A stretch of 64,000 nucleotides of DNA, taken from positions 98,914 to 162,913 of the forward strand of contig NZ_BAEP01000030.1 of assembly GCF_000315015.1 (NCBI RefSeq). Reading direction: 5' to 3'. A model generated the notes under the pieces. That model saw only the letters and a program-made list of their open reading frames with translations. It was not told the origin of the DNA and did not search any database. The translations under genes and the position numbers were made by a program. The DNA comes from Paraglaciecola mesophila KMM 241. Lineage in GTDB: Bacteria > Pseudomonadota > Gammaproteobacteria > Enterobacterales > Alteromonadaceae. Positions 56,285 to 64,000 of the stretch are shown piece after piece. The stretch's first letter is position 1. The number at the start of each line of letters is the position of its first letter.

Positions 56285-57325
56285 ATGGTAAAAGCAGCCC
56301 CATTAAAGATCGGCGATAACATTATTGAGCCGGGCACGCGTACTAAGCTGCAGCTGTCTGCTGCACGCTTGTACACAGATACCGACATGTCTATTCCGGT
56401 TGAAGTAATACGGGCTAAAAAAGAAGGGCCCACTGTGTTTATCAGTGCGGCCATTCATGGTGATGAACTAAACGGGATCGAAATAGTACGTCGCGTGCTA
56501 GATTCGCCATCATTTAAATTAATTGCAGGCACGGTTATCGCTGTGCCTATGGTGAATGTGTACGGCATGTTGATGCAAAGCCGTTACATGCCAGACCGAC
56601 GGGATCTAAACCGCAGTTTTCCGGGCTCACCCAATGGCTCGTTGACTTCGCGTTTGGCGCACATGTTTTTGACGGAAATTGCATCTAAGTGCGATTACGG
56701 CATTGATTTGCATACCGGAGCGATTCATCGCAGTAACTTGCCGCAAATTCGTGCCAATTTGAAAGACCCGAAAACGGCTGAGCTGGCCCATGCGTTTGGT
56801 GTACCTGTATTGCTTAACTCTGACTTACGCGATGGGTCACTTCGCCAAGCGGCGGATGAAACGGGGACTAAAATCCTATTGTATGAAGCAGGTGAGGCAT
56901 TACGCTTTGACGAACTGTCTATTCGAGCCGGAGTAAAGGGCATTTTTAATGTGTTGGCGTCGTTGGGTGTAGTATCAAAGCGCCGTCGCTCGCTGCCTAA
57001 AATTGAGCCGCTGGTGGCTTACAAAAGTTCTTGGTTACGCGCACCTGAAAGCGGCATAGTGCGAGATCGTAAAAGCCTGGGTGATTATGTGAAACGTGGT
57101 GATGTGTTAGCCGATGTATGCAGCCCGACAGGGACTTACAGTGAGCCGCTATTGGCCAATCGTTCAGGCATTATTATTGGTAAGCAGAATATTCCTTTGG
57201 TGCAAGAAGGGGATGCTATGTTCCACATTGCCTTGTTTGACGATCCTAAAGATGTGGTAGATAACATGGATCAGTTACAGGAAAACCTGATGCCGGATAT
57301 CGATCCGCAAAGCGTGTCAGTTTAA
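56285..57325 (+). CDS. Succinylglutamate desuccinylase/aspartoacylase family protein
   Basis: The 346-residue zinc enzyme has the AstE/aspartoacylase fold: VFISAAIHGDELNGIEI with the His/Glu zinc pair, PDRRDLNRSFPGSPNG, GIDLHTGAIHRSNLPQIRAN in part, and LLYEAGEALRFDE with a Glu. The C-terminal part is a beta domain with biotin-like turns. It directly follows rimK, a pairing I recall from many gammaproteobacteria, so it may act on glutamyl or N-acyl-glutamate material made by RimK. That role is inference. Confidence 0.9.
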   Translation: MVKAAPLKIGDNIIEPGTRTKLQLSAARLYTDTDMSIPVEVIRAKKEGPTVFISAAIHGDELNGIEIVRRVLDSPSFKLIAGTVIAVPMVNVYGMLMQSRYMPDRRDLNRSFPGSPNGSLTSRLAHMFLTEIASKCDYGIDLHTGAIHRSNLPQIRANLKDPKTAELAHAFGVPVLLNSDLRDGSLRQAADETGTKILLYEAGEALRFDELSIRAGVKGIFNVLASLGVVSKRRRSLPKIEPLVAYKSSWLRAPESGIVRDRKSLGDYVKRGDVLADVCSPTGTYSEPLLANRSGIIIGKQNIPLVQEGDAMFHIALFDDPKDVVDNMDQLQENLMPDIDPQSVSV

Positions 57326-57350
57326 CATTTGCCATTCTTCTTATATTAAG

Positions 57351-57375
57351 ACGTCACATGTGTGGCGTTTTTTTT
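57351..57375 (+). terminator. Terminator of the rimK operon
   Basis: Stem ACGTCAC/GTGGCGT (one G-T pair) with a 4-nt loop, followed by eight T residues, lies about 25 bases after the stop codon. Confidence 0.8.
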
Positions 57376-57552
57376 GGGTGTTAAGCAGTGTTTTGTCGTT
57401 GCTGATGCAGCATTTAGCGAGTGATGTGTGCAGGCTTGATTGTCAAAATCTCAACTTTAGATAACTTTACATTCCCTTTACAGTATTTGCCGTTAATTAG
57501 TGATTTAATCCGTTCATATTCCAGTATTTAGTAGATTATTAGACAGTACGAT

Positions 57553-59022
57553 ATGAACAAAGCAAGGTTAACAAAAGGATTGGTTTGCGTGGTGGTGGTA
57601 GCACTGGCCTTATGGTGGTTTGCAAAGCCTTCGCAGTCAGATGAGCACATTGTGTATCACACTCAACCACTGTCTTTAGGAAAAATTGAAAGCACAGTCA
57701 ATTCATCCGGTACGATTTCCCCCGTGGTCACAGTATTAGTGGGTTCAGAATTATCAGGCTTAATCTCCCAATTAAATGCGGATTTTAATGACGAAGTGAT
57801 TAGCGGGCAGGTCATCGCGCGTATCGACGATCGTACTATTTTATCTAGGCTGCGCCAAAGTGAAGCCGACCTTGCGTCATCCAAAGCCTCCCTCACCCAG
57901 CTAAAAGCGGCCCTTAAAAAAGCGCAGACTGAAGCGACCTTAGCTCAGCGTGAATTTAATCGTACTAAAGAACTGCGCGATAGGAATCTGGTGAGTGCAT
58001 CAGAATTAGACATCAGCGAAACCAGCAATGAGCTCGCCAAAGTGGCTATTGAAACGGCAAGGGCGGCTATCTTGGTAGGAGAGGCGCAAGTTGAACAGTC
58101 CCAATCAAGCCTTGAGCAGACAAAACTTGACTTAGATCGTACCTATATTCGCTCACCTGTGGATGGCGTGGTTATTGACCGCCAAGTAGACACAGGGCAA
58201 ACCGTTTCGGCCAGCTTATCAGCCCCCACTTTGTTTTCTATTGCGCAAGATTTGGTGAAAATGCAAATTGAAGCAGATGTGGATGAAGCAGACATAGGGC
58301 GCATAGCAAAAGACCAAAAGGTCAACTTTACTGTAGATGCCTTCCCTGAGCGCAAGTTTGCCGGTGTCGTCAGTCAAGTCAGAAAAGCGGCTACGGTGAC
58401 CAATAACGTGGTGACGTACAAAGTGATTATCAGTGTGCAAAACGAACAATTACTTTTACTACCTGGCATGACCGCCAACGTGGATGTGGTATTGGGTGAG
58501 CGCGAAAATGTATTACGCGTGCCGAATTCAGCCCTGCGTTTTACCCCAGAAGGGGCGACGACTAGCGCAAGCTCTGGTCAAAGTGGGCCTGGTGATCGTT
58601 TGGCTCAGCTTACCCAGCAACTTGGCCTAAATGATTCACAGCAGGCACAAGTAGAAAACGTCATGAAAAGTATGCGCGATGCTATGCAAGCTGCGCGTGA
58701 ATCAGCCCCCAGGGGCGGCCCTGGCGGTTCACCAAACGATGCAATGAAAAAAATTCGTAGCAAGATGAATATCGAATTGCAAAGTATTTTGACCCCAGAT
58801 CAAATGGAGGCGTTCAAAGCGCAAGGGCAGTCACGAAACGCACAGCGAAGAGCAGATGCCGGAGACTTCCAGCCCGGTTCTGTTTGGGTATTGCGTGACG
58901 GTCAGCCGAGCAAAGTGGAAGTGGGCATTGGTATCGCCGATTTAGAGTACAGCGAGATCCGCGCTCGCGGCTTACAAGCGGGCGACAAAGTTATTGTACG
59001 TGCCCAAAAGGTAGCTGGGTAA
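57553..59022 (+). CDS. MacA-like periplasmic adaptor with inserted LTxxQ-like segment
   Basis: The 489-residue HlyD/MacA-type adaptor has an N-terminal membrane anchor (VCVVVVALALWWFA), a biotinyl-lipoyl-like first half (GTISPVVTVLVGSELSGLI), a long coiled coil (about 100-195) and the barrel domain (RTYIRSPVDGVVIDRQVDTG). Residues 335-439 form an inserted Gln/Ala/Arg-rich helical segment with LGLNDSQQAQV and LTPDQMEAF. This segment resembles the LTxxQ motif of Spy/CpxP chaperones, and the membrane-proximal domain resumes after it. The gene overlaps the ATPase gene by one base (TAATG). Confidence 0.9.
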   Translation: MNKARLTKGLVCVVVVALALWWFAKPSQSDEHIVYHTQPLSLGKIESTVNSSGTISPVVTVLVGSELSGLISQLNADFNDEVISGQVIARIDDRTILSRLRQSEADLASSKASLTQLKAALKKAQTEATLAQREFNRTKELRDRNLVSASELDISETSNELAKVAIETARAAILVGEAQVEQSQSSLEQTKLDLDRTYIRSPVDGVVIDRQVDTGQTVSASLSAPTLFSIAQDLVKMQIEADVDEADIGRIAKDQKVNFTVDAFPERKFAGVVSQVRKAATVTNNVVTYKVIISVQNEQLLLLPGMTANVDVVLGERENVLRVPNSALRFTPEGATTSASSGQSGPGDRLAQLTQQLGLNDSQQAQVENVMKSMRDAMQAARESAPRGGPGGSPNDAMKKIRSKMNIELQSILTPDQMEAFKAQGQSRNAQRRADAGDFQPGSVWVLRDGQPSKVEVGIGIADLEYSEIRARGLQAGDKVIVRAQKVAG

Positions 59023-59744
59023 TGTCGCAACCTTTGCTAAAAGTACGACAGGCGAAAAAGGTTTATGCCATGGGCGATGAGCAGGTATGGGCCCTAAAGG
59101 GGGTTGATTTAGATATTCATCAAGGTGAGTTTGTGGCGATTATGGGTAGCTCTGGCTCGGGTAAATCAACCATGATGAACCTGTTGGGGTGTTTGGATAT
59201 TGCCAGTGAAGGCAGTATAGCCTTTGCGGGCCAAGAATTATCGTCCTTGAGTAAAAACGAATTGGCTAGTGTGCGCAATCAGCGTATCGGCTTTGTATTC
59301 CAGCAATTCAATTTGTTACCCAGAACGAGTGCCTTAGACAACGTCACTTTACCACTTCTATATAGCAAAGTGCCCGAATCAGATTGGCACAAGCGCGCCA
59401 CGCAGTGCCTTGAAAATGTAGGTCTTGGGTCACGTATGGGGCATCACCCAGGACAACTTTCAGGTGGCCAGCAACAGCGAGTGGCGATTGCTCGCGCACT
59501 CATTAACGATCCGCTGATGATACTGGCCGATGAACCAACAGGTGCCCTTGATACCCAAACGGGTTTAGAGGTAATGGCACTTTTTCAAGCGCTTAATCAG
59601 CAAGGTAAGACCATTATCTTGGTGACCCATGAGCCTGATATTGCTCAGTTTGCCAAACGCAAGCTGACGTTTCGCGACGGTGAGCTGATTAGCGATGAGC
59701 AAAATAGCAATGTGCGTCAGGCGGCGTTAGAGGGAAAAGCATGA
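59022..59744 (+). CDS. ABC transporter ATPase, MacB/LolD type
   Basis: The 240-residue ATPase has Walker [10 protein letters not shown]-loop [13 protein letters not shown], signature [15 protein letters not shown] and Walker [13 protein letters not shown]. It forms a three-gene export operon with the adaptor before it and the permease after it, overlapping the latter by 4 bp. MacB in E. coli fuses ATPase and permease; here they are separate, as in many tripartite or lipoprotein-type exporters. Confidence 0.95.
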   Translation: MSQPLLKVRQAKKVYAMGDEQVWALKGVDLDIHQGEFVAIMGSSGSGKSTMMNLLGCLDIASEGSIAFAGQELSSLSKNELASVRNQRIGFVFQQFNLLPRTSALDNVTLPLLYSKVPESDWHKRATQCLENVGLGSRMGHHPGQLSGGQQQRVAIARALINDPLMILADEPTGALDTQTGLEVMALFQALNQQGKTIILVTHEPDIAQFAKRKLTFRDGELISDEQNSNVRQAALEGKA

Positions 59745-60970
59745 AAATTGTCATACTGCTTAAAACCGCCATCACCGCGTTAAAAGTCAACGTACTGCGC
59801 AGCTGTTTAACTATGCTGGGGATTATTATCGGTGTAGCGGCCGTGATCATTATGGTGGCAATGGGCGCTGGTGCTCAGCAAAAAGTCGATGATCAAATTA
59901 AATCATTGGGGGGGAATGTGTTTTTCGTTACCGGCGCTTTCCGCCAAAGCGGTGGGGCGCGCTCGGCATCTGTGGTCAAAATAAACGAAGACGACGCGAA
60001 TCTAATTGAAAAACAAGTACCTGGGGTAGAAGCTGCAGCGCCTTATCTATCTGCTTCAGGGCAGGTGATTTATGGCAATTTGAACTGGTCTACTGAAATC
60101 GACGGCATCGATAACCGCTATTTTGTGGTGCGTAATTGGGACATGGCCAATGGCCGAGAATTCACCAGTGCCGAAATTAATCGTGGTAGCAAAGTGGCGA
60201 TTATCGGAGAACGCTTGCGCAGCGAGCTATTCGGAGCCAGTGATCCTATTGGCCAAACGGTACGAGTCACTAATTTTAATGTCACCATTATCGGGGTGCT
60301 CGCAGCTAAAGGGCAAGACGCTAGAGGCGAAGACCAAGATGATGTGATTTTTCTACCGATTAAAACCGTACGCAATAAAATTACTGGGGTCAGTGCCACC
60401 AACCCTAAATCGGTACGCTTTATTCAAGTCAGCGCCTATGACGGTGAAGACATGGATTATATTGAAGATGAAATGTCACGCTTATTGCGCCAACGTATGC
60501 GTATACCGGTGGGCGGCGATGACATGTTCCGTATTCGCAATGTATCCGAAATGATTGCGACGCGGGCTGAAACCATACAAGTATTCAATACCTTACTGGC
60601 TTGGGTTGCATCTGTAAGCTTAGTGGTTGGCGGTATCGGCATCATGAATATTATGTTGGTCTCGGTGACGGAGCGTACGCGAGAAATTGGCTTGCGTATG
60701 GCGGTGGGGGCCAAGCCCTCAGATATACTGTATCAGTTCTTGATTGAATCAATCGTGTTGTGCGGCTTGGGTGGTTTTATCGGTGTGATGATTGCCTATG
60801 GTTTTGTGTTTATGGGTAATCAATATGACATTGGGGCAGGGGGCATCATAGAAACACAAGTAGTACTGTTAAGCTTAGGCTTCTCAGGGCTTATTGGTGT
60901 TTTTTTTGGTTACTACCCAGCCCTAAAAGCGTCGCGATTAGCACCGATTGACGCTCTGCGTTACGAGTAG
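59741..60970 (+). CDS. MacB-like ABC transporter permease
   Basis: The 409-residue permease has one N-terminal helix (MLGIIIGVAAVIIMVAMGAG), a large periplasmic MacB_PCD domain (GNVFFVTGAFRQ to about residue 240) and three C-terminal helices of the FtsX family (VGGIGIMNIMLVSVTERTRE, LRMAVGAKPSDI, YYPALKASRLAPIDALRYE). With the adaptor and ATPase it should export a peptide, siderophore, antibiotic or lipoprotein-like substrate; no outer-membrane channel gene is present here. Confidence 0.94.
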   Translation: MKIVILLKTAITALKVNVLRSCLTMLGIIIGVAAVIIMVAMGAGAQQKVDDQIKSLGGNVFFVTGAFRQSGGARSASVVKINEDDANLIEKQVPGVEAAAPYLSASGQVIYGNLNWSTEIDGIDNRYFVVRNWDMANGREFTSAEINRGSKVAIIGERLRSELFGASDPIGQTVRVTNFNVTIIGVLAAKGQDARGEDQDDVIFLPIKTVRNKITGVSATNPKSVRFIQVSAYDGEDMDYIEDEMSRLLRQRMRIPVGGDDMFRIRNVSEMIATRAETIQVFNTLLAWVASVSLVVGGIGIMNIMLVSVTERTREIGLRMAVGAKPSDILYQFLIESIVLCGLGGFIGVMIAYGFVFMGNQYDIGAGGIIETQVVLLSLGFSGLIGVFFGYYPALKASRLAPIDALRYE

Positions 60971-61422
60971 CTCCGCCTACAAAAAGACCAAATCAACCGA
61001 TTTTTCGCGTGATATATTGAACAAGCTTTAACATTTACTTCAGTGCGGCTCAGTTATCTAATTGAGCCGCGGTCTCGTTATATCCCATCTGTTTCAATCC
61101 TTGTTGATTTGCTGCTGGTGAATCCCGTTAACACAGGAGTCAAACGCGATTTGATAACCATTCGGGATAACAGCCTGATTTATGTGTAATTTTTTCAACG
61201 CGATCTGCCTGAGTTACCGAGTCTCCTTTTCGTTAGAGGTACGTACTTAATTCCAACAGCCTGCGAAGCCTGATGGTTGCTCACGTTTTCTGATATTCCC
61301 CATTTGGTATGGTTTCTGCTAAATCCGGCACAGAACAACATAGCGATCGTGAAGGCGAGCAGGTCAGAATACCCGCTCTGAACACTTCAGGGTCCTAAGT
61401 TTTATCAGTAAAAAATAATAAA
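60971..61422. other. Intergenic gap after the exporter operon
   Basis: No coding frame is convincing here. A hairpin GCGGCTCA/TGAGCCGC (61045-61070) lies about 75 bases after the permease stop and may weaken transcription, although no T-run follows on the plus strand. Confidence 0.4.
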
Positions 61423-61653
61423 ATGACGCGCGAGGGCTTACCTGTGGTAGTGACGGAGTTAACAATTGGTGTATTTTTACTTTTAGTGGCTTCTTGGTTA
61501 GTAGTGCAAGGCAGTCGGCTTCAATTGGTACAAAAGGGCAACACCAGAATAAGTAAAGAAAGACTGAATAATCGCGGCAGAATCATGACGGTATCTGGCA
61601 TGGTGTTAATTATCCTGAAAGTGTATGAATTAACACAGTTCTTTTATCAGTAA
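61423..61653 (+). CDS. Small two-helix membrane protein
   Basis: The 76-residue protein has two hydrophobic segments (LTIGVFLLLVASWLVVQG, and MTVSGMVLIILKVYELTQFF) joined by a basic loop. The inner-membrane location follows from this. No family was recognised, and no strong ribosome binding site is visible. The composition looks like a genuine small membrane protein. Confidence 0.5.
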   Translation: MTREGLPVVVTELTIGVFLLLVASWLVVQGSRLQLVQKGNTRISKERLNNRGRIMTVSGMVLIILKVYELTQFFYQ

Positions 61654-61840
61654 TACCAACCTCAAGGTTTACTTACGGTATAAAGGGCACTAGCCTCTTT
61701 GGCTTATTTCAAATCTAGTTTTCGTATTTTTATGCTCTTCCCCTAAACATATTGAAAGCAATTTTGCATTTGACCTGTCTTTTACAATACGAACTAATGC
61801 TGGCGACGCAGCCGAATATGCTAGAAAAGGAAAAGAGACA

Positions 61841-62104
61841 ATGTGCAGTTCACCAAAAAGTAGCGGCTCAAGGCGACCACTCAGCACCTCAAGCAAAAGC
61901 CTAGCAGAGAGTTTTAGTTCGGATCAACGAGCGCGTTTTACCCAAGTAGCCAACCAAGCTGAGCAAAGAAGAGCAGAGCGTTTAGCGACGAACAAGCGTT
62001 GGAAACAAGCCCAAGCTGAAAAGGCTAATACACTGGCCAACAATAAAAAGTCTGAGCAGAGTACAAGTCTGTTTGCTTGGGTAAGTCAGGTCTTCGCGCA
62101 TTAA
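61841..62104 (+). CDS. Small basic hypothetical protein
   Basis: The 87-residue protein is rich in Ser, Lys, Arg, Ala and Gln. The middle (QVANQAEQRRAERLATNKRW) is a probable charged helix, and the C-terminal LFAWVSQVFAH is a short amphipathic end. AAAAGGAAAAGAG precedes ATG 61841. No family recognised. Confidence 0.6.
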   Translation: MCSSPKSSGSRRPLSTSSKSLAESFSSDQRARFTQVANQAEQRRAERLATNKRWKQAQAEKANTLANNKKSEQSTSLFAWVSQVFAH

Positions 62105-62464
62105 TGGCTGTTATCGAATGAACTGACGCTGGCTTGCTTTAGCAGACTCAAACTTGGACGAGTTTCGGGCGCTAAATTAAATGCGGTCACCGAATCTGCA
62201 CGTTTTTGTTAGTTTGTACTCTCGGAGACCGCTAGTTTTAAGTCAGAACGTGTCATTTTTTATACGCTTAAATACAAAGTTAACGACCCGCTAAACCATT
62301 CTTGATACTATTTCGGGTATGCCAAGTACAGGATGCTCTAACTAAATATTGTCCTTCAACAGGGCAAGTTTGAACCTAACATTCACTGCAATAATTTACT
62401 CGGCAAGTTGCGCCTATGCTGAGGGCGCTATGAGCTTACAAAATTCGCCGAGAGGATATATCGA
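62105..62464. other. Intergenic gap between two small genes
   Basis: No coding frame or clear promoter was identified. The 14-mer AAATTAAATGCGGT at 62174 and the 12-mer TTTTTTATACGC at 62256 both recur in the same order near 62938 and 62970, which may mark eroded copies of a repeat. Confidence 0.35.
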
Positions 62465-62650
62465 ATGAGAAAAGTTGTTCTGTTTTCTAAAACTAAGAAA
62501 TGGTGGCATGAAAGTCCTGATATAGATTTATTGAATGCTCAGATAACTGAAATGGAAAAAGATGGTTGGCTTGTTATTTCGCTTTCAGCAAATACTAATT
62601 TCTTAGGATTTATTTCCTCATATACTCTTTTGGTAGAGTTACCAGCTTGA
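62465..62650 (+). CDS. Small DUF4177-like hypothetical protein
   Basis: The 61-residue protein (MRKVVLFSKTKKWWHESPDI, then EMEKDGWLVISLSANTNFL) resembles short DUF4177-type proteins by its KDGW-VISL strand pattern, although I am unsure of the family. GAGAGGATA precedes the ATG at a good distance, supporting translation. Function unknown. Confidence 0.6.
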   Translation: MRKVVLFSKTKKWWHESPDIDLLNAQITEMEKDGWLVISLSANTNFLGFISSYTLLVELPA

Positions 62651-63267
62651 TTACACATAAAAAAACGTGATTTCATTAGCTGGCTCTCCAAGACAATTAC
62701 CCGCTGAATGGCGCTTTGAGCGTTATAGCCAGCGAGTAATTACCTCACCACGACTATGTCTGCAGTGAAATCTAAAATTTTTAATTTCCGTCTTTAACGC
62801 TTTGCATTAGCTCAAGGCCGGTCGCAAGGCGAGTTAATTCAACTGCAGTATTAGCGCTAAGCTACAATAGCCTGAAGCAAAAAGGATCAAGGGACATATC
62901 AGGGCCGTTTACTAATCCGGCCTATTTGCATCTACGCAAATTAAATGCGGTAAAGCGCCATGAATATCCTTTTTTATACGCGCTTTTTAAAAGCTTAACT
63001 TGATTCATTTTGGCATCTATTTGGTTGTTTTAACTTCCCAAATTGCTGGCTTTTGAACCCCTTAAATAGCGTTTATTTACTTTGCGCTTTATTTTAACAC
63101 CTTGTTAATCGGTGTTTAAAAGCCGCTGACATCGACAAATTGATATTCATCATTCTGGATTAATTACCCCTAGCGTAGAGTTTTATTCAGGGTTGGGTGG
63201 TAAGCAAATCACACGTCATTACCAATTTCCCCGACTAAGAATAATTAAATTTTACAAGGGTCAATTT
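62651..63267. other. Intergenic gap upstream of the CopD-like gene
   Basis: Around 600 AT-rich bases contain no gene I can support, only the second copy of the shared 14-mer and 12-mer and presumably the promoter of the following gene. The open frame from 63193 is an upstream extension of that gene. Confidence 0.4.
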
Positions 63268-63957
63268 ATGTCTTTTTTGGAAATGTATCAGTTACCCATT
63301 TTAAGATGGCTACATATTGTTGCCATGGTGTATTGGTTAGGTGGAGAGTGGGGCGTATTTCAAACGTCGTTTAACGTGATTAATCGCAAGTTATCAATGG
63401 ATGAACGTCGTCGCCATATGGAGACAGCCTATCGCATCGATATTTTGGCCAGGACTGGCATCATCATGTTACTGCCGCTTGGACTGCACATGGGACATAT
63501 CTGGGGTGTGCAGCCGTTAGGTGGAAACTGGCTAACGGGTATGTGGATACTGTTCGCTATGTGGTTAGGTTTGTGCTGGTCAGCGTACTATTTTCGCGAA
63601 ACGGACACGGGTATTCGTTTGACCAAAATAGACGAGGGCATTCGCTTTATTGTTATCCCAGCGTTAATGATCACCAGCCTATGGTCGTTATTTGGGGATG
63701 GGCCTTTGATGGCAGAAACCGGACAAAAATGGTTCTCAATCAAAATGTTCTTTTATGCATGTACGCTAGTTATTGGCCTTAAATTACGCTTTATAATGCG
63801 TGAGTGGACCGAGTTATTCCGCCAACTTGCCATGGGCGAAAATGCAGAAGTTGAAGCCACCCTTGACCGCTCAATTCGCTTTGGACGTAAGCTGGCATAT
63901 CTTTACTGGATACTCATTTTAACCGTCGCATTTTTCGGTGCGGTTAAACCGATGTAA
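63268..63957 (+). CDS. CopD-like integral membrane protein
   Basis: The 229-residue protein has about five or six membrane helices. RWLHIVAMVYWLGGEWGVFQ at the start, with a conserved His, and LLPLGLHMGHIWGV with further His residues suggest a CopD/haem-binding-like family. AAGGGTC lies before ATG 63268; the longer frame from 63193 begins without a site. A role in copper or haem handling or in electron transfer is possible but not shown. It is the last gene before the right edge. Confidence 0.78.
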   Translation: MSFLEMYQLPILRWLHIVAMVYWLGGEWGVFQTSFNVINRKLSMDERRRHMETAYRIDILARTGIIMLLPLGLHMGHIWGVQPLGGNWLTGMWILFAMWLGLCWSAYYFRETDTGIRLTKIDEGIRFIVIPALMITSLWSLFGDGPLMAETGQKWFSIKMFFYACTLVIGLKLRFIMREWTELFRQLAMGENAEVEATLDRSIRFGRKLAYLYWILILTVAFFGAVKPM

Positions 63958-64000
63958 CACGTTACCGATACAATCTCTTGATATAAAAAACGCACTGAGT

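Noticed and set aside
1..64000. CRISPR arrays, tRNA or rRNA genes, prophage
   Set aside because: I saw no regularly spaced direct repeats, no tRNA-like cloverleaf with terminal CCA, no rRNA sequence and no phage structural or integrase genes.

Overview
The window looks like chromosomal DNA from a marine gammaproteobacterium of the Alteromonadales, probably Paraglaciecola/Glaciecola or a close relative. This is inferred from protein resemblance and gene order, not from a search. Two stretches keep the E. coli order: yoaA-tsaB-slp(yeaY)-fadD-rnd, continuing into ycgL, ycgM-like and ycgN, and the dsbB-nhaB cluster divergent from fadR. I saw no rRNA, tRNA, CRISPR array, prophage or intact transposon.

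Left part (1-9050): a cut-off membrane sensor with a NarX/PilJ-type input domain; a large lipoprotein with collagen-like triplets and a duplicated beta-propeller-like body; a small cysteine-rich CWC protein; a homocysteine S-methyltransferase family enzyme; an apparently decayed gap; a flgH-flgT pair (flagellar L-ring and H-ring proteins) away from any other flagellar gene; and a divergent Ser/Ala-rich protein of unknown role.

Housekeeping core (9170-34128): a cytoplasmic GH13 enzyme, YoaA helicase, TsaB, Slp lipoprotein, an alpha/beta hydrolase, FadD, RNase D, YcgL, a MltB-type transglycosylase, a YcgM-like FAH-fold enzyme and YcgN. Next come a photolyase-related protein that has lost the usual C-terminal iron-sulphur cysteines, an Lrp-type regulator divergent from an ornithine cyclodeaminase-CtlX operon (citrulline to ornithine to proline), dsbB, nhaB, fadR with a candidate FadR operator, and opgGH for periplasmic glucans.

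Most interesting block (34244-40405): an ECF sigma factor and an RskA-type anti-sigma factor form one transcription unit. A secreted DUF4331 protein, a cadherin/Ig-like lipoprotein, an exported TPR protein and a HupE/UreJ_2 membrane protein form the next. Both units are preceded by the same bipartite motif, ATCCAG-N14-CGTTTA, so the sigma factor probably drives itself and the four-gene envelope operon. The function of this system is not known to me.

Right part (40504-64000): a D-glutamate catabolic set (dgcA, dgcN, dgcR), a secreted M20 amidohydrolase preceded by a large nested inverted repeat, a lipoprotein M3 oligopeptidase, an AEC transporter, a DUF4202 protein, a lipoprotein prolyl oligopeptidase, a GMC oxidoreductase with a hairpin-rich leader, a periplasmic binding-like protein, rimK with an aspartoacylase-like partner, a MacAB-like export operon whose adaptor carries an unusual inserted LTxxQ-like helical segment, three small proteins and a CopD-like membrane protein. 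Many genes act on peptides and amino acids, which fits a heterotroph living on marine organic matter.
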